Assembly: GCA_963696545.1 (NCBI GenBank)
Contig: CAVOKQ010000016.1
Span: 62,001-126,000, forward strand
DNA from: RPQJ01 sp963696545
GTDB lineage: Bacteria; Pseudomonadota; Gammaproteobacteria; Steroidobacterales; Steroidobacteraceae
Length of the DNA: 64,000 nt
Reading direction: 5' to 3'
Shown: one piece after another, positions 25,631-33,599 of the stretch
Layout of the letters: every line of letters starts with the position of its first letter
Position numbering within the stretch: the first letter of the stretch is position 1
Position numbers and translations under genes: made by a program
Notes under the pieces: model-generated
Database searches by the model: none
Told to the model about the DNA's origin: nothing
Seen by the model: the letters and a program-made list of their open reading frames with translations, nothing else

Positions 25631-26364
25631 GCGACACAGCGCAGGTCTTCAAGCTCGACGGGCAGGATTGTCCCTTCACGCCGGGGCAGACGGTGCTGCA
25701 GGCGGCGCTGGCCGCGGGACGCTACATCCCGCACCTGTGCTACCACCCGGAGTTCCGCCCGCACGGCAGCTGCAAGCTCTGCACCGTCAAGGTCGACGGC
25801 TGGCACGCGACCTCGTGCACGATGCCCGCCCGCGCCGGGATCAGCGTCGAGAGCGAGACGGCGGAAATCAACGCCGAGCGGCGCATGATGGTCCAGCTGC
25901 TGTTCGTCGAGGGCAATCACTTCTGCCCGTCGTGCGAGAAGAGCGGCCACTGCAAGCTGCAGGCCGTCGCCTACGACCTCGGCATGACGAACCCGCGCTT
26001 CGACCACTTCTTTCCGGACCGGCCGGTCGACGCCTCGCACCCGGACCTGCTGCTGGACTTCAATCGCTGCATCCTGTGCGAGCTCTGCGTGCGCGCCTCC
26101 GCGGAGGTGGACGGCAAGCACGTCTTCGCGCTCGGTGGCCGCGGCATGGGCAAGCACCTGGTCGTGAACTCCGAGTCGGGGCTGCTGCGCGACAGCGCGG
26201 TGACGAAGACGGACAAAGCGGTCGAGGTGTGCCCGGTCGGCGTGATCCTGCGCAAGCGCGTCGGGTTCTCGACGCCGGTCGGTGCGCGGCGGTTCGACGA
26301 GCGCCCCATCAGCGCCCAGGCGCTCGATTACGCGCCGCGGGCGCCGGAGAAGCGCGATGGATGA
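25627..26364 (+). CDS. hoxU: NAD-reducing hydrogenase diaphorase HoxU, copy 1
   Basis: The protein has 245 residues from a GTG overlapping the hoxF1 stop, with GGGGGAGG upstream. NuoG-like N-terminal domain: a [2Fe-2S] set (LCYHPE, GSCKLC and a further C), a HFCPSCEKSGHC segment with the His-Cys3 type [4Fe-4S] ligands, and CILCELC with a later CPVG for a second [4Fe-4S] cluster. It links the HoxF flavin site to HoxY. Roughly 70 percent of residues look the same as in hoxU2 by eye. Confidence 0.92.
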   Translation: MSDTAQVFKLDGQDCPFTPGQTVLQAALAAGRYIPHLCYHPEFRPHGSCKLCTVKVDGWHATSCTMPARAGISVESETAEINAERRMMVQLLFVEGNHFCPSCEKSGHCKLQAVAYDLGMTNPRFDHFFPDRPVDASHPDLLLDFNRCILCELCVRASAEVDGKHVFALGGRGMGKHLVVNSESGLLRDSAVTKTDKAVEVCPVGVILRKRVGFSTPVGARRFDERPISAQALDYAPRAPEKRDG

Positions 26365-26475
26365 CGTGATGCGCAGCACGGCATGGGGTTTTCCGCGATG
26401 GTGGGCCGGCACTCGTCCGGTGCAGTGTGGCGGGATCGGGGGGAAGAGCCGCCCGCTTCTGCGTTGCGTGACAGC

Positions 26476-28347
26476 ATGACCGACTCCATTGCAGACCTCG
26501 AGCCCCGCGTTCGACGCATCGTTGCGCGCTGGGACCACGACCCGACGGCACTGGTGCAGATCCTGCGCGAGGTGCAGGAGGAATTCGACTACCTGCCGCC
26601 GGACGCCGCGTCGCTGATCGCGCGCTTCCTGCGGATTCCGTACTCGCGCGTCACGGGCGTGGCGAGCTTCTACTCGTTCCTGGCGGTCGAGTCGCGGGGC
26701 ACGTATCGAATCCTGTTCTCGGACAACATCACCGACCGGATGGCCGGCAACGAGCCACTGCTGAACGCGCTGTGTCATCGTCTGTGGGTCGAGCCCGGCA
26801 AGGTGTCGGAGGACGGGCTGGTCAGTGTCGGGCGCACTTCGTGCACCGGCATGTGCGACCAGGGACCGGCGCTGCTCGTGAACGGGCGCGCCATCACGGC
26901 GCTGACCGAAGAGCGCATCGAGCGCATCGGCGACCTGATCCTCGCGCGTACTCCGCTCGCTGAGTGGCCGGCGGAATTCTTCGTCGTGCACGACAACGTG
27001 CGCCGCTCGGACATCCTGCTCGGCCATGGACTCGCGCCCGGTGACGCGATCCGGGCGGCGCTGCAGCGCGGCGCGCGCGGCTGGTCCGAGCATGCGGCGA
27101 ACGAGCGCTCGTGGCGCGAGGCGTACGTTGGCGCGGCGCAGGGCCCGATTGCGATGCTGGAGGAGATCAAGCGCTCCAACCTGCGCGGCCGCGGCGGCGC
27201 GGGCTTCACGACCGGCATCAAGTGGGAGGCCTGCCGTCACGCGACCGGCCTCGAGCGCTACATCGTCTGCAACGCGGACGAGGGCGAGCCGGGCACGTTC
27301 AAGGATCGCGTGCTGCTGACCAGCCACGCCGACCTGCTGTTCGACGGCATGACCGTCGCGGCCTACGCGATCGGCGCAAGCCGCGGCTTCCTGTACCTGC
27401 GCGGCGAGTACCGGTACATGCTCGAGCCGCTCGAAGCGGTGCTCGAGCGCCGCCGGGACGCGAAGTTGCTCGGTGCGGGCATCTGCGGCCAGCCCGGGTT
27501 CGACTTCGACATTCGCATCCATGTCGGCGCGGGCTCCTACGTGTGCGGCGAGGAATCGGCGCTGATCGAGTCGCTCGAAGGCAAGCGTGGCGTGCCGCGC
27601 AACCGGCCTCCGTACCCGGTCACGAACGGCTACAAGCAGCAGCCGACGATCGTCAACAACGTCGAGACGTTGTGCGCCGCGGCGCTGATCGCGGTGCACG
27701 GTGGCGACTGGTATCGCGGCCTCGGTACGCTGAAGTCGTCGGGCACGAAGATCCTGTCGGTCGCCGGCGACGTCGAGCGGCCCGGGCTCTACGAGTATCC
27801 GTTCGGCGTCACGATCCGCCAGGTGCTCGACGATTGCGGCGCACGCAACACGCAGGCCGTGCAGGTGAGCGGTCCTTCCGGGATGTGCATCGATTCGACC
27901 GAGTTCAACCGGCGCATCGCGTTCGAAGACCTGCCGACCGCGGGCGCGTTCACCGTGTTCGACGCCAGCCGCGACATGTTCGAGGTGGCGCGCAACTACG
28001 CGCATTTCTTCGCGCACGAGAGCTGCGGTTTCTGCACGCCCTGCCGCGTCGGCACGTCGATGCTGGTCGCCGCGATGGACAAGATCCACGCGGGTAACGG
28101 CACGCAACACGAGCTCCGGGAGATGAACCGGCTGAACCGCGTGCTGCTGATGTCGGCGCACTGCGGGCTCGGCCACACTGCGTGCAACCCGATCCTCGAC
28201 ACGCTGAAGCGCTTCCGGCCTGCGTACGAACGCAAGCTCCGCTCGCTCGATTTCACGCCGTCGTTCGACGTCGACGGAGCGCTCGGTCGTGCCCGGCAGA
28301 TGACGGGCCGCGACGACGCGGACGCCCACCTGGAGGCGCAGCCATGA
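26476..28347 (+). CDS. hoxF: NAD-reducing hydrogenase diaphorase HoxF, copy 2
   Basis: The second copy has 623 residues. Same domain order as copy 1, with GRGGAGFTTG, NADEGEPGTFKDR and CGFCTPCRVG intact. It is longer through an insertion around nt 27080-27140 (HAANERSWREAYVGA). The NuoE-like domain keeps the second cysteine pair (TSCTGMCD) but not the first, which reads SDNITD. The ATG at 26476 was chosen as the residue just before clear homology; the open frame from 26383 covers duplicated leader sequence. It overlaps hoxU2 by four bases and is directly followed by hoxY and hoxH, so it is the more likely partner of the hydrogenase module. Confidence 0.92.
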   Translation: MTDSIADLEPRVRRIVARWDHDPTALVQILREVQEEFDYLPPDAASLIARFLRIPYSRVTGVASFYSFLAVESRGTYRILFSDNITDRMAGNEPLLNALCHRLWVEPGKVSEDGLVSVGRTSCTGMCDQGPALLVNGRAITALTEERIERIGDLILARTPLAEWPAEFFVVHDNVRRSDILLGHGLAPGDAIRAALQRGARGWSEHAANERSWREAYVGAAQGPIAMLEEIKRSNLRGRGGAGFTTGIKWEACRHATGLERYIVCNADEGEPGTFKDRVLLTSHADLLFDGMTVAAYAIGASRGFLYLRGEYRYMLEPLEAVLERRRDAKLLGAGICGQPGFDFDIRIHVGAGSYVCGEESALIESLEGKRGVPRNRPPYPVTNGYKQQPTIVNNVETLCAAALIAVHGGDWYRGLGTLKSSGTKILSVAGDVERPGLYEYPFGVTIRQVLDDCGARNTQAVQVSGPSGMCIDSTEFNRRIAFEDLPTAGAFTVFDASRDMFEVARNYAHFFAHESCGFCTPCRVGTSMLVAAMDKIHAGNGTQHELREMNRLNRVLLMSAHCGLGHTACNPILDTLKRFRPAYERKLRSLDFTPSFDVDGALGRARQMTGRDDADAHLEAQP

Positions 28348-29078
28348 ATGAGCGCCCGACGTTCCTGCTCGATGGCGCCGAAGTGTCGTTCGAGCCCGGG
28401 CAGACGGTGATGCAGGCCGCGCTCGCCGCCGGCCGCTACATCCCGCACCTTTGCTACCACCCGGAATTCAAGCCGCACGGCAGCTGCAAGGTCTGCACGG
28501 CCAAGGTGAACGGCCGCATGATGGCCGCGTGCACTACGCCCGCCGAAGGGGCGACCGAGGTCGAGAGCGACACGGAAGAGCTGAACGAACTGCGCCGCAC
28601 GCTGGTGCAGATGCTGTTCGCCGAGGGCAACCATTTCTGCCCATCGTGCGAGAAGAGCGGTAACTGCATGCTGCAGGCGCTCGGTTACGATCTCGGGGTG
28701 ATGACCGCGGGCTTCCGGCACCTGTTTCCGGACCGGCCCGTGGACGCCTCGCACCCCGAGATCCTGCTCGACTTCAACCGCTGCATCCTGTGCGAGCTGT
28801 GTGTCCGCGCGGCTCGCGAGGTGGACGGCAAGCACGTCTTCTCGCTCGCCGGCCGCGGGCTCGACAAGCACCTGATCGTCAATGCGGAATCCGGCCGCCT
28901 CGTCGACACCGACGTGAAGGTCACCGACAAGGCCGTCGAGGTGTGCCCCGTCGGCGTCATCCTGCGCAAGCGCGTCGGGTTTGCGACGCCGATCGGCGAG
29001 CGACGCTTCGACATCTCCCCGATCAGCGCGCAGGCGCTCGTGGACGCGCCGCGTCCGCTGGAGAAACACCATGACTGA
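28344..29078 (+). CDS. hoxU: NAD-reducing hydrogenase diaphorase HoxU, copy 2
   Basis: This protein has 244 residues; its ATG overlaps the hoxF2 stop (ATGA). It carries the same complete cluster ligands as copy 1: LCYHPE and GSCKVC for [2Fe-2S], HFCPSCEKSGNC for the His/Cys cluster, and CILCELC with CPVG. It overlaps the start of hoxY by eight bases, which suggests tight translational coupling and a stoichiometric role in the HoxFUYH complex. Confidence 0.92.
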   Translation: MNERPTFLLDGAEVSFEPGQTVMQAALAAGRYIPHLCYHPEFKPHGSCKVCTAKVNGRMMAACTTPAEGATEVESDTEELNELRRTLVQMLFAEGNHFCPSCEKSGNCMLQALGYDLGVMTAGFRHLFPDRPVDASHPEILLDFNRCILCELCVRAAREVDGKHVFSLAGRGLDKHLIVNAESGRLVDTDVKVTDKAVEVCPVGVILRKRVGFATPIGERRFDISPISAQALVDAPRPLEKHHD

Positions 29079-29622
29079 CGTGACCCGGCGCAAGCTCAAG
29101 GTCGCCACGACCTCGCTCGCCGGTTGCTTCGGCTGCCACATGTCGTTGCTCGACATCGACGAGCGGCTGTTCGCGCTGCTCGAGCGGATCGAGTTCGACC
29201 GCTCGCCACTCACCGACATCAAGCACTGCGGGCCGTGCGACATCGGCATCATCGAGGGCGGCATCTGCAACGCGGAGAACGTGCACGTGCTGCGCGAGTT
29301 CCGCGCCAACTGCAAGATCCTGGTCGCGATGGGCGCGTGCGCCGTCACCGGCGGGCTGCCCGCGCAGCGCAACCACCTCGACCTGGGCCAGTGCCTGCAG
29401 GAGGTGTACCTGACCGACCCCGGAGTCGGGCAGGGCATGATCCCGAACGACCCCGAACTGCCGTTGCCGCTCGACAAGGTCCACCCGCTGCACGAAGTCG
29501 TTAAGATCGACTACTTCATTCCGGGCTGCCCGCCCTCCGGGGATGCGATCTGGAAGTTCCTGACCGACCTGATCGAAGGCCGCACGCCGAAGCTCGGCCA
29601 TGGCCTGATCCACTACGACTGA
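29071..29622 (+). CDS. hoxY: NAD-reducing [NiFe] hydrogenase small subunit HoxY
   Basis: This protein has 183 residues. It contains the proximal [4Fe-4S] ligand motifs of group 3 small subunits: AGCFGCHMS (Cys19 and Cys22), GACAVTGG and the C-terminal IPGCPPSGD. There is no Tat signal, as expected for a soluble cytoplasmic enzyme. It lies between hoxU2 and hoxH in the usual FUYH order. Confidence 0.93.
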   Translation: MTDVTRRKLKVATTSLAGCFGCHMSLLDIDERLFALLERIEFDRSPLTDIKHCGPCDIGIIEGGICNAENVHVLREFRANCKILVAMGACAVTGGLPAQRNHLDLGQCLQEVYLTDPGVGQGMIPNDPELPLPLDKVHPLHEVVKIDYFIPGCPPSGDAIWKFLTDLIEGRTPKLGHGLIHYD

Positions 29623-29638
29623 ACGGACTTTGACCGCC

Positions 29639-31111
29639 ATGACGAATTTTCCGCTGGAGACCGCTGCCCATCCCGAGAAGCTGCGTCGCGTGGTCATCGA
29701 GCCCGTGTCGCGGGTCGAGGGCCACGGCAAGGTGACGCTGCTGATGGACGAGGACGACCACGTCCAGCAGGCCCGGCTGCACATCGTCGAGTTCCGCGCG
29801 TTCGAGAAGTTCATCCAGGGCCGGCCGTACTGGGAAGTGCCGGTGATGGTGCAGCGGCTCTGCGGCATCTGCCCGGTGAGCCACCACCTCGCCGCGTGCA
29901 AGGCGCTCGACCAGGTCGTGGGTGCGACGCAGCTGACGCCGACCGCCGAGAAGATCCGCCGGCTGATGCACTACGGCCAGATCCTGCAGTCGCACGCGCT
30001 GCACTTTTTCCACCTGTCGTCGCCGGACCTGCTGTTCGGGTTCGGCTCCGACCTCGCGAAGCGCAACATCGTCGGCGTCGCGGCGCAGTACCCGGACATC
30101 GCGAAGCAGGGCGTGCTGCTGCGCAAGTACGGGCAGGAAGTGATCCGTCACACGGCCGGCAAGCGCATCCACGGTACCGGCTCGGTGCCGGGCGGCGTCA
30201 ACAAGAGCCTGACCGTGGCGGAGCGCGACGAGCTGAAGAAAGACATCTACCAGATGGTCGCGTGGAGCCGGGACGCGGTGCGCCTGGTGAAGCGGCTGTT
30301 CGAGCAGGATCTCGAGACCTATCGCAACTTCGGCACGTTCGAGGCGCGCACGCTGAGCCTGGTGCGGGCGGACGGCGCAATGGACCTGTATCACGGCGGA
30401 TTCCGCGCGCAGCATGCGGACGGCCGCACGATCTTCGACCACGTCGACTACGACCACTACTGGGAGCAGATCTCCGAGGAAGTGAAGGCGTGGTCGTACA
30501 TGAAGTTCCCGTTCCTGCGGGTGCTCGGCTCGGAGGACGGCTGGTACCGGGTGGGCCCGCTCACGCGCGTCACCCGCTGCGACTTCATCCCGACGCCGCT
30601 GGCCGATCGCGAGCGCCGCGAATTCCTCGCATTCGACGACGGGCTTGCCGCGCGCTCGACGCTGGGTTTCCACTGGGCCCGCATGATCGAGATGCTGCAT
30701 TCGGCCGAGGCGATCAAGGACCTGCTGCACGACGATGACCTGCTCGGGCACGACCTGATGGCGGGCGGCGAACGGCAGGCGCGCGGCGTCGGCGTGATCG
30801 AAGCGCCGCGCGGCACGCTGATCCACCACTACCGGGTCGACGAGAACGACCAGGTGGCGCGCGCGAACCTGATCGTCTCGACGACGCACAACAACCACGC
30901 GATGAACTTCGCGATCCGCGAAGTGGCGCGCAAGTACCTCGACGGCCGCAAGGTCACCGAGGGCCTGCTGAACCACATCGAGGTCGCGGTGCGCGCGTTC
31001 GATCCGTGCCTGTCCTGCGCGACCCACGCGATGGGCAAGATGCCGCTCGACATCGAGCTGGTGGACGCGGAAGGCACGGTGGTCGATCGCCTGGTGCGCG
31101 GCTCGGCGTGA
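29639..31111 (+). CDS. hoxH: NAD-reducing [NiFe] hydrogenase large subunit HoxH
   Basis: This protein has 490 residues. Both nickel-binding cysteine pairs are present: RLCGICPVSHH (Cys75, Cys78) and DPCLSCATH (Cys457, Cys460, His463). A 27-residue tail follows His463, the expected site of C-terminal processing during maturation. Length and motifs fit group 3d bidirectional NAD-linked hydrogenases. The ATG at 29639 is preferred over a TTG three codons earlier. The processing protease gene hoxW follows with a four-base overlap. No hyp genes for metal-centre assembly occur in this window, so they must lie elsewhere. Confidence 0.94.
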   Translation: MTNFPLETAAHPEKLRRVVIEPVSRVEGHGKVTLLMDEDDHVQQARLHIVEFRAFEKFIQGRPYWEVPVMVQRLCGICPVSHHLAACKALDQVVGATQLTPTAEKIRRLMHYGQILQSHALHFFHLSSPDLLFGFGSDLAKRNIVGVAAQYPDIAKQGVLLRKYGQEVIRHTAGKRIHGTGSVPGGVNKSLTVAERDELKKDIYQMVAWSRDAVRLVKRLFEQDLETYRNFGTFEARTLSLVRADGAMDLYHGGFRAQHADGRTIFDHVDYDHYWEQISEEVKAWSYMKFPFLRVLGSEDGWYRVGPLTRVTRCDFIPTPLADRERREFLAFDDGLAARSTLGFHWARMIEMLHSAEAIKDLLHDDDLLGHDLMAGGERQARGVGVIEAPRGTLIHHYRVDENDQVARANLIVSTTHNNHAMNFAIREVARKYLDGRKVTEGLLNHIEVAVRAFDPCLSCATHAMGKMPLDIELVDAEGTVVDRLVRGSA

Positions 31112-31587
31112 CCGGACCGGCGCCGGTCCTGGTGCTCGCGGTCGGGAACCCGAGCCGGGGCGACGACGCGCTCGGGCCGGAGCTGGCGGCGCGGATCGAG
31201 GCGGAGCAGCTCCCGGGCATCGAGGTGATCAGCGAGTTCCAGCTGCAGGTCGAGAACGCGCTCGACCTGGACGGCCGCGAACTGGTGATCTTCGTCGATG
31301 CCGGCATGGACACGCCGGCGCCGTTCGAGTGGCGCCCCGTCCAGGCGGCGCCGGACTTCCTGCACACGTCGCACGCAATTTCGCCCGAAGCCGTACTCGC
31401 AACCTTCCTGCGCGTGAGGAATGCGGCGCCGCCGCCGGCGGGCGTGCTCTGCATCCGTGGCGAGTCATTCGAGCTCGGTGAATCGCTGACGCCCGCCGCC
31501 GCGGCGAACCTCGAAGCCTGCTGGTCATGGTTCCTCGAATCGCTGCCGGGCCTCTGGCAACGCGAGACGGACAGCAATACGCTCTGA
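31108..31587 (+). CDS. hoxW: Hydrogenase maturation protease HoxW
   Basis: This protein has 159 residues from a GTG that overlaps the hoxH stop (GTGA). The N-terminal AVGNPSRGDDALGP motif holds the conserved Asp/Glu-type nickel-sensing region of the M52 family, and a later HTSHAIS segment supplies the His. It should cleave the C-terminal tail of HoxH after nickel insertion. Position directly after hoxH supports the specific assignment. Confidence 0.9.
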   Translation: MTGPAPVLVLAVGNPSRGDDALGPELAARIEAEQLPGIEVISEFQLQVENALDLDGRELVIFVDAGMDTPAPFEWRPVQAAPDFLHTSHAISPEAVLATFLRVRNAAPPPAGVLCIRGESFELGESLTPAAAANLEACWSWFLESLPGLWQRETDSNTL

Positions 31588-31590
31588 ACG

Positions 31591-32272
31591 ATGACTGATC
31601 AGCGGATGGCTCCACTCGCCTCGGCGCCCGGGCGGCCCGAGCCTGAAATGCTGTGCGCGTCGCGGGAGTTCCGCGAGCTGATGCAGCGTCGCCGCACCGT
31701 CCGCGAGTTCGATTCGCGGCCGGTTCCTCGGGAAATCATCGCCGAGTGCATCGCGGCGGCCGGCACGGCGCCGAGCGGCGCCAACCAGCAGCCGTGGCAC
31801 TTCGTCGCGATCTCGAACCCTGACGTGAAGCAGCGCATCCGCCTCGCCGCCGAGGAGGAGGAGCGTCGAGTTCTACCAGCGGCGCGCGTCCGACGAGTGG
31901 CTCGCCGCGCTCGAGCCGCTCGGCACAGACTGGCGCAAACCGTTCCTCGAGGTCGCGCCGTGGCTGATCGCGATCTTCGTGCAGAAGTGGGGGCGCGCGC
32001 CTGACGGTTCGAAGGTGAAGCATTACTACCCGGTCGAGTCGGTCGGCATCGCGACCGGAATTCTGATCACGGCGCTGCACACAGCGGGGCTTGCGACGCT
32101 GACGCACACGCCGAGCCCGATGGGTTTCCTGAACGAGATCCTTGGCCGACCGGCGGACTCGGAAAGGCCGTTCCTGCTGCTGGTGACCGGTTATCCGGCC
32201 GCCGGCGTGCGTGTGCCAGACATCTCACGCAAGCCGATCGAGGCGATCAGCACCTGGGTCGGGCGCCCATAA
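31591..32272 (+). pseudogene. Nitroreductase family protein, frameshifted
   Basis: The 5' part reads MTDQRMAPLASAPG through RRRTVREFDSRPV and APSGANQQPWHF, clear nitroreductase/FMN-binding sequence. At 31864-31870 the frame changes by one base. Removing the T at 31866 gives EREFYQRRASDEWLAALEP and continues in frame to the stop at 32272, for a 226-residue protein of normal family length. The gene follows hoxW by only 3 bp and may be the last gene of the hydrogenase operon. A real recent lesion or an assembly error are both possible. Confidence 0.8.
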
Positions 32273-32373
32273 TCGTATTGATATCAACGGGTTGCGAGTG
32301 TCGAGCGGGGGATTGCAGCGGGGAGTACACTGGCGGGACTTTTTTGCCGCGTCGAAACGCTGGTAACTCACTG

Positions 32374-33531
32374 ATGCAAAACGAAACTATGACCAGGGGC
32401 GAGTACGCACCGATCAACTGGCTCACCACGATCGTGTTCACGGTCACGCCGCTCGCGGCGCTCGTGTTCGTGCCGTGGTACGGCATCACGCACGGTTACA
32501 GTGCATGGGCCTGGGGCAGCTTCGTATTCTTCCTGTTCGCGTGCGGCATCTCGATCACCGCGGGTTATCACCGCCTGTGGTCGCACCGCGCCTACAGCGC
32601 GCACTGGACCGTGCGGCTGTTCTTCATGATCTTCGGCGCGATGTCGTTGCAGAACAGCATCCTGATCTGGGGATCGCAGCACCGCACGCACCATCGCTTC
32701 GTCGACGACGTCGACAAGGATCCGTACAGCGCGAAGCGCGGTTTCTGGTTCTCGCACATGGGCTGGATCCTGCGTAACTACCCGAGCGGCCGCAACGACT
32801 TCACGAACGCGAAGGACCTCGAGCGCGACCCGATCGTGATGTTCCAGCACCGCTACTACCTGCCGCTCACGCTCGCGACCAACATCGGCCTGCCGCTCGC
32901 GCTCGGCTGGGCGGTCGGCGACGTGTGGGGCGTGTTCCTGCTCGGCGGCCTGCTGCGGCTCGTGATCAACCATCACTTCACGTGGTTCATCAACTCGCTG
33001 GCGCACATGTGGGGCACGCAGCCGTACACGGACGAAAACACGGCGCGCGACAATCCGCTGCTGGCGTTCGTCACCTACGGCGAGGGCTATCACAACTTCC
33101 ACCACATCTTCCAGAACGACTACCGCAACGGCGTGAAGTGGTGGCAGTTCGACCCGACGAAGTGGCTGATCGGGGCGCTGTCGGCGATGGGACTCGCCGA
33201 GAACCTGAAGCGCGTGCCGGATCTGTGGATCCATCGTGCGCAGCTCGCGATGCAGTTCAAGCGCATGGAGGTGGCACTCGAGAAGCGCCGCGCGCGCGGC
33301 ACGGACGAGCAGGTCGAGCGGTTGAAGGCGCGTGTCGCCGAGGAATACGCCGCTTTCCGCAAGGCAGTCGAGGAGTGGGCCAAGGTTCGCGACCAGTGGG
33401 TTACGGACCGCAAGCAGCGACTGCTGCAGAAGTGGGAAGAGACCAGCTTCCGGTCGCGGCTCGCCGCGATCGAGTACGGGCTCGCGATGCAGCGGCGACG
33501 GCTGCGCGCGATGACCCGCGCCTACGCCTAG
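32374..33531 (+). CDS. Acyl-CoA/acyl-lipid delta-9-type desaturase
   Basis: This protein has 385 residues. The three histidine boxes of membrane di-iron desaturases are HRLWSH, HRTHHR and YHNFHH. Hydrophobic segments surround them (ITAGYHRLW region, FVFFLFACGISI, TNIGLPLALGWAVG). The C-terminal 110 residues are a charged, probably coiled-coil extension rich in Arg, Lys and Glu, longer than in typical desaturases. It would introduce a double bond in fatty acyl chains for membrane fluidity. An in-frame ATG at 32389 is an alternative start. A strong hairpin follows the gene. Confidence 0.9.
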   Translation: MQNETMTRGEYAPINWLTTIVFTVTPLAALVFVPWYGITHGYSAWAWGSFVFFLFACGISITAGYHRLWSHRAYSAHWTVRLFFMIFGAMSLQNSILIWGSQHRTHHRFVDDVDKDPYSAKRGFWFSHMGWILRNYPSGRNDFTNAKDLERDPIVMFQHRYYLPLTLATNIGLPLALGWAVGDVWGVFLLGGLLRLVINHHFTWFINSLAHMWGTQPYTDENTARDNPLLAFVTYGEGYHNFHHIFQNDYRNGVKWWQFDPTKWLIGALSAMGLAENLKRVPDLWIHRAQLAMQFKRMEVALEKRRARGTDEQVERLKARVAEEYAAFRKAVEEWAKVRDQWVTDRKQRLLQKWEETSFRSRLAAIEYGLAMQRRRLRAMTRAYA

Positions 33532-33538
33532 AAGAAAA

Positions 33539-33596
33539 ATAGGTGCCTGGCACCGAATTTTCGACGGGAAACCGAAATTCGGTGCCAGGCACCTAT
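33539..33596. repeat. 22-bp perfect inverted repeat; likely bidirectional terminator
   Basis: The arms at 33539-33560 and 33575-33596 are perfect reverse complements (22 bp) with a 14-base loop. Each arm contains the smaller palindrome GGTGCCTGGCACC or its complement. It fills the gap between the convergent desaturase and TonB-receptor genes, so it can end transcription from both sides. Related elements occur at 35887-35911 and 62614-62631. Confidence 0.8.
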
Positions 33597-33599
33597 ATT

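Noticed and set aside
25441..28329. Long minus-strand open frame across hoxU1 and hoxF2
   Set aside because: A mirror of the hydrogenase genes; the composition is Arg/Val/Ala/His-biased with no recognisable domain.
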